DNA of 64,000 nucleotides from a bacterium. Its GTDB lineage: Bacteria; Cyanobacteriota; Vampirovibrionia; Gastranaerophilales; Gastranaerophilaceae. The DNA lies in assembly GCA_017942035.1 (NCBI GenBank), contig JAGAVG010000011.1:20329-84328 (forward strand), in the 5' to 3' direction. Every line of letters begins with the position of its first letter. The first letter of the stretch is position 1. The notes beneath the pieces are model-generated. The model had not been told where the DNA came from. It made no database searches and saw nothing but the letters and a program-made list of their open reading frames with translations. The position numbers were made by a program, and so were the translations under genes. Positions 1 to 8,949 of this stretch are shown in pieces.

Positions 1-1
1 T

Positions 2-1213
2 ATGGATAAAGCATTAAGTTTTTCGCTAACAATCCTGTTATCCTTTTGCAGCGAAAACGAGCCCGTTTTGATATTGAATTCTCTTTATGAAATCTCTGAT
101 GAGCTGATGAGCGCGATTAAATTAAGAACAATTTTAAACTATAAATCTTTATTTGACGGAAAAGAGCTTCCTTATGAACTTGATGAAAAAAATCTAAAAA
201 TCGTGAAACTTGTAAAACATCCGGCAAACAGATTTACTTTCAATTTATTTCAATTTGACAACATGTTTACGCCGATTAATCTGGGAGATGATTTCTTCGG
301 CTGTGTTGAAATTTTCAAAGATGTTTCGTTTTCAACGGAAGATGCAACTTGCTTCCAAACTATTGCAAGACAGGTTACACTGCCTTTGAAAAGCGCCATT
401 TTATATCAGGAATTAATTGAAACAAACAAAAAGCTTGAAAAACTGGAAAGGATGAAGTCAGAGTTTATTTCAATTGTTTCTCACGAACTCAGAACGCCTT
501 TAACATCAATAAAAAATTCACTTGACATTCTCTCCGGCGGAAGATGCGGAGAAATAACAGAAAACGCCGCAAAATTCTTTGATATGGCAAAACGTAACGT
601 GCAGGGACTTTCGAGAATTATTAACGACTTGCTGGATTTATCTAAGATTGAGGCCGGAAAAATGACCTTCAATTTTAAAACTACAAATATTAAACCGGTC
701 ATTGAGTACGTTAAATCTTCTCTTTCTGGCGTTGCAAAATCCGCAAATCTAAATCTTGTTGTAAACATTGATGAAAATTTACCGGATATAACAGCAGATT
801 CCCAGAGACTTGAACAAGTTTTGACCAATCTTGTATCAAACGCAATAAAATTTACACCATCAGGCAAGAATATTTATATAAACGCAGCTCTCACAAATTC
901 CGAAAACATTAAACAAAACGAAGTTTTTGCCGAAGATATAAGCAAACTTAGCGGCGATTACATTCTTGTTTCCGTAAAAGACGAAGGTATCGGAATTGAC
1001 AGCAAAGATTTATTAAGGGCATTTGACAAATTTGCGCAAATCGAAAATTCGCTTTCAAGAAAAGTCGGAGGAACAGGGCTGGGACTTCCTATTGCAAAAC
1101 AGCTTCTTGAAGCGCATAAGGGGACTATCTGGTGTGAAAGCGAGCTGGATAAGGGTTCTACTTTTTATTTCGCAGTTCCGATCATAAAAACTCCGGAATT
1201 TGCCGCGCTTTAG
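2..1213 (+). CDS. Sensor histidine kinase (5' end probably outside window)
   Basis: Membrane-independent or truncated two-component sensor kinase that autophosphorylates on His and passes phosphate to a response regulator. The N-terminal ~130 residues look GAF-like. A short coiled linker precedes the HisKA dimerisation domain with the H-box SHELRTPL (His161). The HATPase domain follows: N-box with Asn280, G1 box DEGIGID (Asp327), F-box FDKFAQ and G2 box GGTGLGLP (356-363). All catalytic boxes are intact. The first ATG lies at the window edge and no upstream ribosome site can be seen, so the true start may be further left. The receiver gene that follows is the likely partner. The kinase call is secure; the signal sensed is unknown. 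Confidence 0.9.
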   Translation: MDKALSFSLTILLSFCSENEPVLILNSLYEISDELMSAIKLRTILNYKSLFDGKELPYELDEKNLKIVKLVKHPANRFTFNLFQFDNMFTPINLGDDFFGCVEIFKDVSFSTEDATCFQTIARQVTLPLKSAILYQELIETNKKLEKLERMKSEFISIVSHELRTPLTSIKNSLDILSGGRCGEITENAAKFFDMAKRNVQGLSRIINDLLDLSKIEAGKMTFNFKTTNIKPVIEYVKSSLSGVAKSANLNLVVNIDENLPDITADSQRLEQVLTNLVSNAIKFTPSGKNIYINAALTNSENIKQNEVFAEDISKLSGDYILVSVKDEGIGIDSKDLLRAFDKFAQIENSLSRKVGGTGLGLPIAKQLLEAHKGTIWCESELDKGSTFYFAVPIIKTPEFAAL

Positions 1214-1257
1214 AAATCGTAATATTTAGCTTAATAATTTTACCTTATCGCAAATTG

Positions 1258-1266
1258 TGGTATAAT
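1258..1266 (+). promoter_or_regulatory. Extended -10 promoter of the response regulator
   Basis: TGGTATAAT is a perfect TATAAT with the TGn extension, 29 nt before the regulator ATG. A Shine-Dalgarno AGGGGA lies between. No good -35 is visible, as is common for extended -10 promoters. It suggests the regulator and the following ATPase-like gene can be transcribed separately from the kinase. Confidence 0.5.
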
Positions 1267-1295
1267 AAGATTATATAAAAGCTTAGGGGATTAAA

Positions 1296-1658
1296 ATGAA
1301 AAAGATTTTAATTGTTGATGATGAACAGGATATTGTTGAAAGTTTGAAATTTGTATTAGAATCCGCTGATTATTGTTGTTATTGCGCATATAACGGCGAA
1401 GACGGATTAAAAGCGGCAAAAGAACTTGTTCCTGATTTAATTATTCTGGACGTTATGATGCCGAAAATAAACGGCTACAAAATCAGCAGACTTTTGAAAT
1501 ATGATAACAAATATAAAAATATTCCGATACTTATGATTACCGCCCGTTCTCAAGCTGAAGACAAATTAATCGGCGAAGAAACCGGCGCGGATGAATACAT
1601 TACAAAACCGTTTGATTTGGAAGAAGTTGTAAAAATAGTTGATAAATATTTGAAATAG
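1296..1658 (+). CDS. Single-domain response regulator (CheY-like receiver)
   Basis: A stand-alone receiver domain of 120 residues with no output domain. The conserved acidic pair Asp8/Asp9, the phospho-acceptor Asp52 in LDVMMP, Thr82 and Lys104 are all present, so it should be phosphorylatable. It follows the histidine kinase and is 17 nt upstream of a PilB/GspE-like gene, which suggests it relays the kinase signal to a type IV pilus or secretion-like apparatus. That partner is inferred from position only. It is preceded by AGGGGA at a good distance from the ATG. Confidence 0.9.
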   Translation: MKKILIVDDEQDIVESLKFVLESADYCCYCAYNGEDGLKAAKELVPDLIILDVMMPKINGYKISRLLKYDNKYKNIPILMITARSQAEDKLIGEETGADEYITKPFDLEEVVKIVDKYLK

Positions 1659-1675
1659 TTCCGGAAAGCATAAAA

Positions 1676-3067
1676 ATGGATACAGTAGTTACAAATAAAA
1701 CGTTAGAAAAATTGAAATATGACCTTGTAAGAGCAAATCTTGTTCCATACGAGATAATAGAGCAGGCTCAGGAACTTGCCAATGCTCAGAACATAAATAT
1801 AGGTCAGGCTCTAATAAATTCAGGAATTTTAACAGAAGAAACCCTTCTAAAATTTTTGGAGGCAAAACTCCATATTCCTTACGTTGATTTGAACGATTAC
1901 ACACTGGATAAAAACTGCCTTAAATATATAAACTTTTCGGATGCCAAACGTTACAAAATTATACCGCTTTTCAAGATTGAAAATACTCTTACCGTTGCAA
2001 TGGCAGATCCTCTTGATTTGTTTGCCATAGATAAAGTACTTGAAACTGCGGAATGTTCAATTGAGCCTGTCATCTCCTCGGAAAGCGCTATATTAAAAAA
2101 AATTGACGAATATTACAAAACTGATATTACCGTCGGGGAAATTTTTACAAATCTGGAAAACGTAGATTTTGATTGGACAGAAGAGCTCCACAGCGACGAC
2201 TTAAGCGACAATCACATGCAAAAAATTGTCCGCGCAATATTAAAACAAGCCATTCTTGAATTAGTTCACGAAGTTATTTTTCAATACGGAGAAGAAGGAC
2301 TTGAAGTTAAATTCAAAAAAAACGGAGCGATTTTAAACAGAGGTAATATTCCTCAAGTTTTAACCGCATCATTCATCGCGAAATTAAAACTTCTCGCAGA
2401 ACTTGACCCGTCAGTATCGGAAGTTCCTCAATTAGGAAAACTCCCTTTCAAAGTTGATGATATTCCTATAATTTCAAGCATTTCAACATTTCCTACAATT
2501 ATGGGCGAAAGAATTTTCCTAAAAATTTACAAACCGCCTACCGAACTGGCACGCATCATCAAAAACGATATTAATCTAAACATTATAAAAAACGCACTCG
2601 ACAAACCTGGAATTATACTCGTCTGCGGCTCACCATTGAGCGGAAAAACACATGTTATATATTCAATCCTGCTTGAAGCCGCAAAAAAAGACAGAGCAAA
2701 AAATGTTATGACAATTGAAAGTCTCTCCAAATACGAGCTTGAAGGGGTTAATATGTGTGAACTTAATGAAAATATCGGGTTTAACATGGATAAAGCCGCC
2801 CGCTTTATTGAATTTCAATCCCCGGACATAATTTATCTCGAAAGCATTAAAACTAAAGAAACTTTCGATTATTTTTCAAACCTTGTTTTTGACAACAAAA
2901 CAATAATAATGGAATTTTTAGCCAACAACATGGAAGATTTGAGAAATAAGCTTGCGTTTTCAGACTTTGAAACCCTCAAATCCTTAATTTCGTGTATGAT
3001 TTATATCCATTCACAAGACAGTATAGAAGTTTTTGACAATTCAATAATGCAAAAATATCTTGTATAA
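1676..3067 (+). CDS. Degenerate PilB/GspE-like ATPase
   Basis: The N-terminal ~150 residues match the MshEN/GspE-II N-terminal domain, with a start like that of PilB (GQALINSGILTEE, then IPYVDL). The C-terminal part keeps the Walker A motif GSPLSGKT (318-325). The Walker B region reads SPDIIYLESIKTKETF where active pilus ATPases have an acidic DxxMxGExRDxET block. No tetracysteine zinc module is seen. At 463 residues it is about 100 shorter than PilB. It probably binds nucleotide but may hydrolyse it poorly, acting as a regulatory or c-di-GMP-sensing relative of the pilus extension motor. Its neighbours are a kinase and a receiver. Family assignment is good; activity is uncertain. Confidence 0.75.
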   Translation: MDTVVTNKTLEKLKYDLVRANLVPYEIIEQAQELANAQNINIGQALINSGILTEETLLKFLEAKLHIPYVDLNDYTLDKNCLKYINFSDAKRYKIIPLFKIENTLTVAMADPLDLFAIDKVLETAECSIEPVISSESAILKKIDEYYKTDITVGEIFTNLENVDFDWTEELHSDDLSDNHMQKIVRAILKQAILELVHEVIFQYGEEGLEVKFKKNGAILNRGNIPQVLTASFIAKLKLLAELDPSVSEVPQLGKLPFKVDDIPIISSISTFPTIMGERIFLKIYKPPTELARIIKNDINLNIIKNALDKPGIILVCGSPLSGKTHVIYSILLEAAKKDRAKNVMTIESLSKYELEGVNMCELNENIGFNMDKAARFIEFQSPDIIYLESIKTKETFDYFSNLVFDNKTIIMEFLANNMEDLRNKLAFSDFETLKSLISCMIYIHSQDSIEVFDNSIMQKYLV

Positions 3068-3079
3068 AAGATGTTTTAA

Positions 3080-3583
3080 TTATGAAAAAATATTATCAAT
3101 TTCATCAACTTTATTTTCATCAGCTTTTTTAATATTTAAAAGCTCGCCTTGATATGGTTGGTTTGAACCGTTTTTATCTTTACCGGCAGCCAGGCTTACA
3201 ATACTGTTAAACTTCGGAATTGTATCCGTAATCTTCTGTCCGTCAATAGTTTCATTTACACTGATTGTCATCTTGCCTTCAATATTCTTTTGAATATTCT
3301 GTGCGGCCTGTGTATTCAAATATTTAATAGAATTCAAAACTTCTTGATTCAATTGAATTTGCAATCCGGAATTGTTGAGCGCAATTTGTCTTGCCGTATT
3401 TGTATCAACTGAACCGTTATAAAGGTTTATACCCAAATCAGCACTTCTGAATGCGGTATTTGAATTCGTATTATGAACGTTATACTGACTGTTTTTTTCA
3501 GCAGCACGTTTTATAATTTCTTGCGAAACTTCTTTTAATACGCTTCTGTCTATTCCTGTATTTAAACTAACATTTAGTGCCAT
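3080..3583 (-). CDS. Hypothetical protein, 167 aa
   Basis: No family recognised. The protein is hydrophilic, rich in Asn, Gln, Ser and Thr, has no signal peptide or membrane segment, and ends in a Lys/Asp/Glu-rich tail. AAGGGA precedes the ATG at a normal distance, which supports expression. It converges on the PilB-like gene and diverges from the Gly-rich gene to the right, sharing a ~160 nt intergenic region that contains a short perfect palindrome. Function unknown. Confidence 0.6.
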   Translation of the reverse strand: MALNVSLNTGIDRSVLKEVSQEIIKRAAEKNSQYNVHNTNSNTAFRSADLGINLYNGSVDTNTARQIALNNSGLQIQLNQEVLNSIKYLNTQAAQNIQKNIEGKMTISVNETIDGQKITDTIPKFNSIVSLAAGKDKNGSNQPYQGELLNIKKADENKVDEIDNIFS

Positions 3584-3623
3584 TAGTTATATCCCTTTCC
3601 GTAATATTTTTATCGGAATTTTC

Positions 3624-3639
3624 TACTAAATCTTTAGTA
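3624..3639. promoter_or_regulatory. Palindrome in divergent promoter region
   Basis: TACTAAA-TC-TTTAGTA is a perfect 7-bp inverted repeat between two divergently transcribed orphan genes. It could be an operator. No regulator is adjacent. Confidence 0.3.
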
Positions 3640-3685
3640 ATTTACCTATTGTTTGTAACAAAACTTTACAAATTATCAAATACTA

Positions 3686-3722
3686 AGCAATTTTTGTGTA
3701 GGGATAAACTTTATATATATAG
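3686..3722 (+). promoter_or_regulatory. AGCAATT / CTTTATATA promoter-like element (site 1)
   Basis: AGCAATT is followed, 23 nt from its first base, by CTTTATATATATAG, about 20 nt before the ATG of the Gly-rich gene. A GTAACAAA box begins 31 nt upstream of AGCAATT. The same arrangement recurs at four other places in the window. It does not resemble TTGACA/TATAAT at normal spacing. Confidence 0.5.
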
Positions 3723-3743
3723 TATATAAAACGAGAGAATATT

Positions 3744-4175
3744 ATGTCATTAGAAAACACAATAAATATATTGGCAAACTTTAATGCTATAGCCGGCGCG
3801 GGTATGAACTATAAGAACTCGGTTGATAACGGAGCATCAAAAAGCGATGCTTTGTTTGGGGCAATGACATTAGGCTCGGCAAATTTGTTCAGAAACGCCT
3901 GGGCAGCGGATCAGGTTGAGCGAGGTAATTATTGGGCCGGAGCGATAAATGCGGCAAATGATTACACAACAGCTGAAGGCGCAAAGAATGCACTTTTTGG
4001 TCTTACGATGAGTGATTTACCGCCATTGTTCGGGGGCTGGGGATACGGATACGGATATCATCCCGGAATGAGCATCTGGGGCGGAGGAGGCTGCTGCTGC
4101 AACAACTTTATGCCATTTTCAATGCCTATGAACTTTAGCGTAAGCATGTTTTCTCAAAACAGATTTTATTGTTAA
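3744..4175 (+). CDS. Gly/Cys-rich orphan protein, 143 aa
   Basis: No family recognised. The first ~95 residues are small and Ala/Asn/Gly-rich, without a classical signal peptide. The tail is unusual: GWGYGYGYHPG, then GGGGCCCNN, then a Met/Phe/Ser-rich end closing in Cys. The tail could bind metal or form a surface or aggregation segment; that is speculation. It is transcribed from the AGCAATT-type promoter that also precedes other orphan genes here. A weak hairpin (GTTGG/CCAAC near 4229-4248) follows the gene. Confidence 0.6.
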   Translation: MSLENTINILANFNAIAGAGMNYKNSVDNGASKSDALFGAMTLGSANLFRNAWAADQVERGNYWAGAINAANDYTTAEGAKNALFGLTMSDLPPLFGGWGYGYGYHPGMSIWGGGGCCCNNFMPFSMPMNFSVSMFSQNRFYC

Positions 4176-4274
4176 TTTTTGAGAAGCTTGGCAAATTGAT
4201 TAAAGAGTAATTTGAGTATTTTAGATTTGTTGGGCAGGTATGTCCAACCTACAAACTCGTAAAAAATATTTTTG

Positions 4275-5447
4275 CTAGTGTGTAGAATGCGCTAAATCAT
4301 CAAACCAACGTCGTAACGATTTTAAAAATCCACCCCATATACCCTCTCTCGTGTTTTGATGAACATTCTTGGCGGCCGCAAGTTTTAATTCTTGGATAGC
4401 TTCATCGTATCTGCCGGCTTTATTATATGTTTCTAACAATTTTATTGAAGTATCAGTATCCAAGTTAGAATTTAATGCCGCATTTGTTATTGCTCTATAA
4501 ATTTCATTACTCATTTCAGTATCGTCATAATAATGATAATCTAAATGACAATCTATTGGCAATTCCCCGCGTTTATTTTTAGTTAAATGCATTTGGGCGA
4601 TAACTTCCGGTTGGTTTTCTAATACTTTATGGATCTCTTCTGTTTGTTCTATATCTGCCAGATGTATTGGCAAATTACCTTGTGCATCTTGAGTTAAATG
4701 TATTTGAGCAAGAACTTCGGGTTGATTTTTTAAGGCTCTATGAATTTTTTCCATACAACAAATATCTGAATAATGCATAGGCAATTGATTATACTCACCT
4801 CGTGTTAGGTGTATTCGAGCAATAATTTCCGGTTGATTTTCCAATACTCTATGTATTTCTGCCATTGTTAACGCACCTGCAGAATGCATTGGTAATTTGT
4901 TATATTTATCTTTGGTTAAATGAATCTGTGCAAGAACTTTCGGTTGATTTTCTAACACTCTATGAATTTCTTTTGTTTTTTCTAAATCTGCATAGTGGAT
5001 TGGCAGATCTCCATAGAGACCTTTAGTTAAATGAATTCTAGCAATAACTTTGGGTTGGTATTTTAAGGCTCTATGAATTTCTATTGTTTGATCAGCAGTT
5101 GCCTTATGCATTGGCAAATTTCCCCAGTTATCTTGGGTCAAATGTATTTGTGCAATATGCTCAGAGCTTAAGGCTTTATGTATTTCTTTTATTTTTGCTA
5201 AATGTGTCTCATGATAAACTGAGTCCCCGCATAAACCATGCATTAACAGGTCTCCATGAAAGTCTTTAGTTAAATATTTTTCAAGTCCTTTTTCAAAATG
5301 TGTACCCATACTATTTACAGTTTTTTGAAAAATATCATTATTTACTCTAGCTCCAAAACTCGGAGTTGACACTGAACGGATATTTTGAAATCTATTATTT
5401 GAATTTGAATTTGAATTAATTGAATTATCAATAAAATTGATACGCAT
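4275..5447 (-). CDS. Ankyrin-like 37-residue repeat protein, 390 aa
   Basis: After an Asn/Ser-rich leader with the motif TPSFGA, the protein holds about six copies of an exactly 37-residue unit, each reading roughly GxLPMH...EIHRxLExQPxxxAxIHLTxx. The G-x-LPxHxA core resembles ankyrin (G-x-TPLHxA) with a slightly longer period. The C-terminal ~70 residues look TPR-like (YNKAGRYDEAIQEL). Such repeats usually mediate protein-protein contact. No enzymatic domain, signal peptide or membrane span is seen. The start is supported by AAGGGGAC upstream. It is convergent with the Gly-rich gene and divergent from mfd. Ankyrin homology is probable, not certain. Confidence 0.65.
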   Translation of the reverse strand: MRINFIDNSINSNSNSNNRFQNIRSVSTPSFGARVNNDIFQKTVNSMGTHFEKGLEKYLTKDFHGDLLMHGLCGDSVYHETHLAKIKEIHKALSSEHIAQIHLTQDNWGNLPMHKATADQTIEIHRALKYQPKVIARIHLTKGLYGDLPIHYADLEKTKEIHRVLENQPKVLAQIHLTKDKYNKLPMHSAGALTMAEIHRVLENQPEIIARIHLTRGEYNQLPMHYSDICCMEKIHRALKNQPEVLAQIHLTQDAQGNLPIHLADIEQTEEIHKVLENQPEVIAQMHLTKNKRGELPIDCHLDYHYYDDTEMSNEIYRAITNAALNSNLDTDTSIKLLETYNKAGRYDEAIQELKLAAAKNVHQNTREGIWGGFLKSLRRWFDDLAHSTH

Positions 5448-5575
5448 TTTATGTTGTCCCCTTTTTTATATTAAAATATGTAAAAAAAAATTTTGCTAGT
5501 AAAACTTATATTTCATATTAAAAATTATTAAGCGAGAGGTCTTTTTGTATTAAATTTTACGAGAATTATTTTCTA

Positions 5576-5584
5576 TGCTAAACT
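5576..5584 (+). promoter_or_regulatory. Extended -10 placing mfd transcript start at its ATG
   Basis: TGC-TAAACT ends 6 nt before the mfd ATG, and no Shine-Dalgarno is present. Transcription would therefore start at or next to the start codon, giving a leaderless mRNA. Confidence 0.45.
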
Positions 5585-5590
5585 CTTTGT

Positions 5591-8500
5591 ATGATTACAT
5601 TAGAGAATTTGAACAATGAGAGTTTTAAAAAGTTCAGACAGAGCCTTGATTTAAACTGGTCATTTGCTGTTACCGGTTTGACGGCTCTTTTGAGAATTTT
5701 TTTGCTTAAAGAAATTTCAAGACACACCGGAAGAAAAATTCTTTTTATTACATCAACTGAACAAAACGCCTTAAAATATCAGAATGATTTAAATAAAGGG
5801 TTTGGAACAAAATCTGAAATTTTCCCGTTTCAAAATATTTCGATGTACGAAAATATTGATTTGAATTTTTACGATTACGCAGAACAGATAAGAATTTTAC
5901 GAGAAAAGCCGCAAATCGTCATTACACCTGTTAAATCCCTGCTGGAGAAATTTCCCTCCGAACATTTTTTCAGAAAAAACGCCATAAAAATAAAAGTCGG
6001 GGATGAAATTAACGTAAAAGATTTCAGCCAAAAACTTGTTGATTTAGGTTATAAACGCTCGACAATGGTGAATGATATTTCTGAATTCAGTGTCAGAGGA
6101 GATATTATTGATGTGTTTTCACTTGCGCAAAACCCGATAAGAATTGAGCTATGGGGGGATGAAGTTGTTGAGATAAGATATTTTAACAACGAAACCCAAA
6201 AATCAATAGAAAAAACATCTGATGTCGAAATTTTACCAGTGTACAAATTCATTTTGCCTCATGCCTGTAATGAAAATCTTAATGATTATTCGGAACTTCA
6301 AGTTTACCAGAACGAATACAATCCTGATATGGTGAGTATTTTGGATTATTTTGATAATTATATCGTTGTGTTTGATGAAACTTCAGAAATTTACACAAAA
6401 TATGAGTTTCTGGATAAAACTTGTGAAGATCAATTAGCCGAAAATGTTAAACTTGAACAAATTAAGCCGATAAAAGGCCGCAATCACTACACTTACGAAG
6501 AATTCATCAGAAAAATTTCAAGCTTTTTAAGGATAGGCTTTAACAACTTCATTGATGGAAATATTGAGGATGTTATAGAATTTGAGTCTCAGCCGATGAA
6601 ACATTTCAATGCGGATTTAGACGGAATTTCCGTATATTTGCTTGATAAAAAAGATTACAAAATAATAGTTTGCACTGATTATCCGGAACGTATAAAAGAA
6701 TTTTTGAAAGAGCGCGAAGTTTTTCTTGATGTGGATTATCAGGAAAGCATATCTTCAAACGGCGCAATATTAGAGGATTTCAAAACCCTAATTCTTACAG
6801 ATAGAGAGCTTTTTAATAAACGCTCAAAAGAAATTACTTCCTCAAAACGTTCATATTTCAAGGAAAAACCTGAATATATCGAAAGTATAAACGATATAAA
6901 AGAGGGCGAATACGTTGTCCATAGTATTCACGGGGTCGGGATTTATCAGGGCTTAACCCAGCAGGAAATAGACGGCCAGTTAAAAGATTATTTAACGATT
7001 GAATATGCGGGAAAAGACAGACTTCACATTCCAGCCGAACAAATAAACCTTCTCTGCCGCTATAGAGGCTCCGGAACAGTCCGCCCGAAACTTTCCAGAA
7101 TGGGCGGCCGCGATTGGGAAAACACAAAAGCTAAAGTTAAAAAAGAAGTCGAAGAGGTTGCGTATGACCTTTTGAGACTTTACGCAAGACGAAAAATGCA
7201 GACCGGCATACAGTTTTTACCGGATACCCCATGGCAGAACGAAATGGAAGATGCTTTTGAATACACCGAAACTCCTGACCAGATGAAAGCTATACTTGAT
7301 GTTAAGGCAGATATGGAAAGTGATAAGCCGATGGACAGACTGATTTGCGGAGACGTAGGTTTTGGAAAAACAGAAGTCGCAATGAGGGCCATTTTCAAGG
7401 CTGTAACTTCCGGCAAACAAGTTGCCGTAGTTGTTCCGACAACTATTCTTGCATTCCAGCACTATCAGACAATATCCGAACGTTTTAAGCCGTTCGGAGT
7501 TCAGGTGGAATTAATGTCAAGATTTAGAAGCCAGAAAGAACAAAAAGAAACTTTAAAAAATCTCGCACTTGGCTCATGCGATGTTGTCGTCGGGACTCAC
7601 AGGCTTTTGCAGGACAGTGTAAAAATTAAAGACTTAGGTTTGCTTGTAATTGATGAGGAGCACCGTTTCGGAGTTAAACATAAAGAAAAATTAAAACAGA
7701 TGAGAGAAAATGTTGATATTATAACGATGTCAGCTACCCCAATTCCCAGAACGCTTTACATGTCTTTATCCGGAATAAAGGACATGTCGATCATTAACAC
7801 CCCGCCTAAAAACAGACTTCCGATTAAAACTTATGTGGGTGAATGGAACGATAATATGGTCAAAAACGCTATTATCCATGAACTCGATAGGGAAGGTCAG
7901 GTATTTTATCTTTATAACAGAGTTGAAACAATTGAGGAATTTAAACGAACTCTTCAAAATCTAGTTCCTAACGCCCGTATAGCAATAGGACATGGTCAGA
8001 TGGATGAAAAACAGCTGGAAGAAGTCATAATTGATTTTTCAAACCATGAATATGATATTCTTCTTGCCACAACAATTATTGAAAACGGCATCGACATCCC
8101 GAACGCTAACACTATGATTATTCATAACGCCGATAAGTTCGGTCTTGCACAGCTTTATCAATTGAGAGGACGCGTCGGACGCTCGCAAAGACAGGCATAT
8201 TGTTACTGTTTCTACAATAAAACAAAAACCATGACAAAAGATGCTATTCAAAGGCTAAAGGCCATAAAAGAATTCACAACCCTTGGTAGCGGCTACCAAA
8301 TCGCCCTAAGAGATGTTGAAATCCGTGGAGTCGGGAATATTTTAGGCACAAAACAGCACGGGCACATGATTAACGTAGGGTTCGATACTTACTGCCAGCT
8401 ATTGGAAGAAACAGTTCGGGAACTTCAAGGGGAAAAGGTTGAAAATAAAATTCCGGCAATTGTTGACATTAATGTTACAGCCTTTATTCCGGATGACTGG

Positions 8501-8932
8501 GCAGGTTCAAGCGACATGAAAATGATTGAATATAAGAGACTGGCGGATGTAAATTCCGAACAAGAGCTTGATTATATAGTTTCAGAGTGGAAAGACAGGT
8601 TTGCAAAACCTCCTCAAAGCGTTGAAAACTTAATAAATCTTATCAAATTAAGACTTATTGCCACGGATTTAAAAATATCTTTAATCCGTGAAACATCTGA
8701 TAATATAAGAATTTACACACCATTTTCAAATATCGAATGGAAACTTATACAAAACAAACTACCGTCAAATATTATCAAATTTATACGCTTTACGCAGGCT
8801 CCAGCCTCATGTCAGGATGGTAAATCTGTAATTTTGCTTAACAATTCTTATATGAATTTTAATGAAGTATTTAACATTTTGACAGATTTGTTTTATCATA
8901 TAAAAAGAGTCATTGATGAATACAATAACTAA
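5591..8932 (+). CDS. mfd: Transcription-repair coupling factor Mfd
   Basis: Dislodges RNA polymerase stalled at DNA lesions and recruits UvrA for nucleotide excision repair. Length 1113 residues is normal (E. coli 1148). In order: UvrB-like N-terminal modules; a CarD-type polymerase-interaction domain starting near EGEYVVHSIHGVG; SF2 translocase lobes with Walker A GDVGFGKTE (from residue 587), DEEH box (688-691), SATPIPRTL and GRVGRSQR; and a TRCF C-terminal domain. All helicase motifs are intact. There is no Shine-Dalgarno; an extended -10 lies immediately upstream. The parvulin lipoprotein gene follows after 17 nt, probably in the same transcript. Confidence 0.97.
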   Translation: MITLENLNNESFKKFRQSLDLNWSFAVTGLTALLRIFLLKEISRHTGRKILFITSTEQNALKYQNDLNKGFGTKSEIFPFQNISMYENIDLNFYDYAEQIRILREKPQIVITPVKSLLEKFPSEHFFRKNAIKIKVGDEINVKDFSQKLVDLGYKRSTMVNDISEFSVRGDIIDVFSLAQNPIRIELWGDEVVEIRYFNNETQKSIEKTSDVEILPVYKFILPHACNENLNDYSELQVYQNEYNPDMVSILDYFDNYIVVFDETSEIYTKYEFLDKTCEDQLAENVKLEQIKPIKGRNHYTYEEFIRKISSFLRIGFNNFIDGNIEDVIEFESQPMKHFNADLDGISVYLLDKKDYKIIVCTDYPERIKEFLKEREVFLDVDYQESISSNGAILEDFKTLILTDRELFNKRSKEITSSKRSYFKEKPEYIESINDIKEGEYVVHSIHGVGIYQGLTQQEIDGQLKDYLTIEYAGKDRLHIPAEQINLLCRYRGSGTVRPKLSRMGGRDWENTKAKVKKEVEEVAYDLLRLYARRKMQTGIQFLPDTPWQNEMEDAFEYTETPDQMKAILDVKADMESDKPMDRLICGDVGFGKTEVAMRAIFKAVTSGKQVAVVVPTTILAFQHYQTISERFKPFGVQVELMSRFRSQKEQKETLKNLALGSCDVVVGTHRLLQDSVKIKDLGLLVIDEEHRFGVKHKEKLKQMRENVDIITMSATPIPRTLYMSLSGIKDMSIINTPPKNRLPIKTYVGEWNDNMVKNAIIHELDREGQVFYLYNRVETIEEFKRTLQNLVPNARIAIGHGQMDEKQLEEVIIDFSNHEYDILLATTIIENGIDIPNANTMIIHNADKFGLAQLYQLRGRVGRSQRQAYCYCFYNKTKTMTKDAIQRLKAIKEFTTLGSGYQIALRDVEIRGVGNILGTKQHGHMINVGFDTYCQLLEETVRELQGEKVENKIPAIVDINVTAFIPDDWAGSSDMKMIEYKRLADVNSEQELDYIVSEWKDRFAKPPQSVENLINLIKLRLIATDLKISLIRETSDNIRIYTPFSNIEWKLIQNKLPSNIIKFIRFTQAPASCQDGKSVILLNNSYMNFNEVFNILTDLFYHIKRVIDEYNN

Positions 8933-8949
8933 AAAGAAAGAGAGTTTTT

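Noticed and set aside
6858..7462. Antisense frames inside mfd
   Set aside because: They are shadows of the conserved mfd helicase region on the opposite strand, with no ribosome sites.
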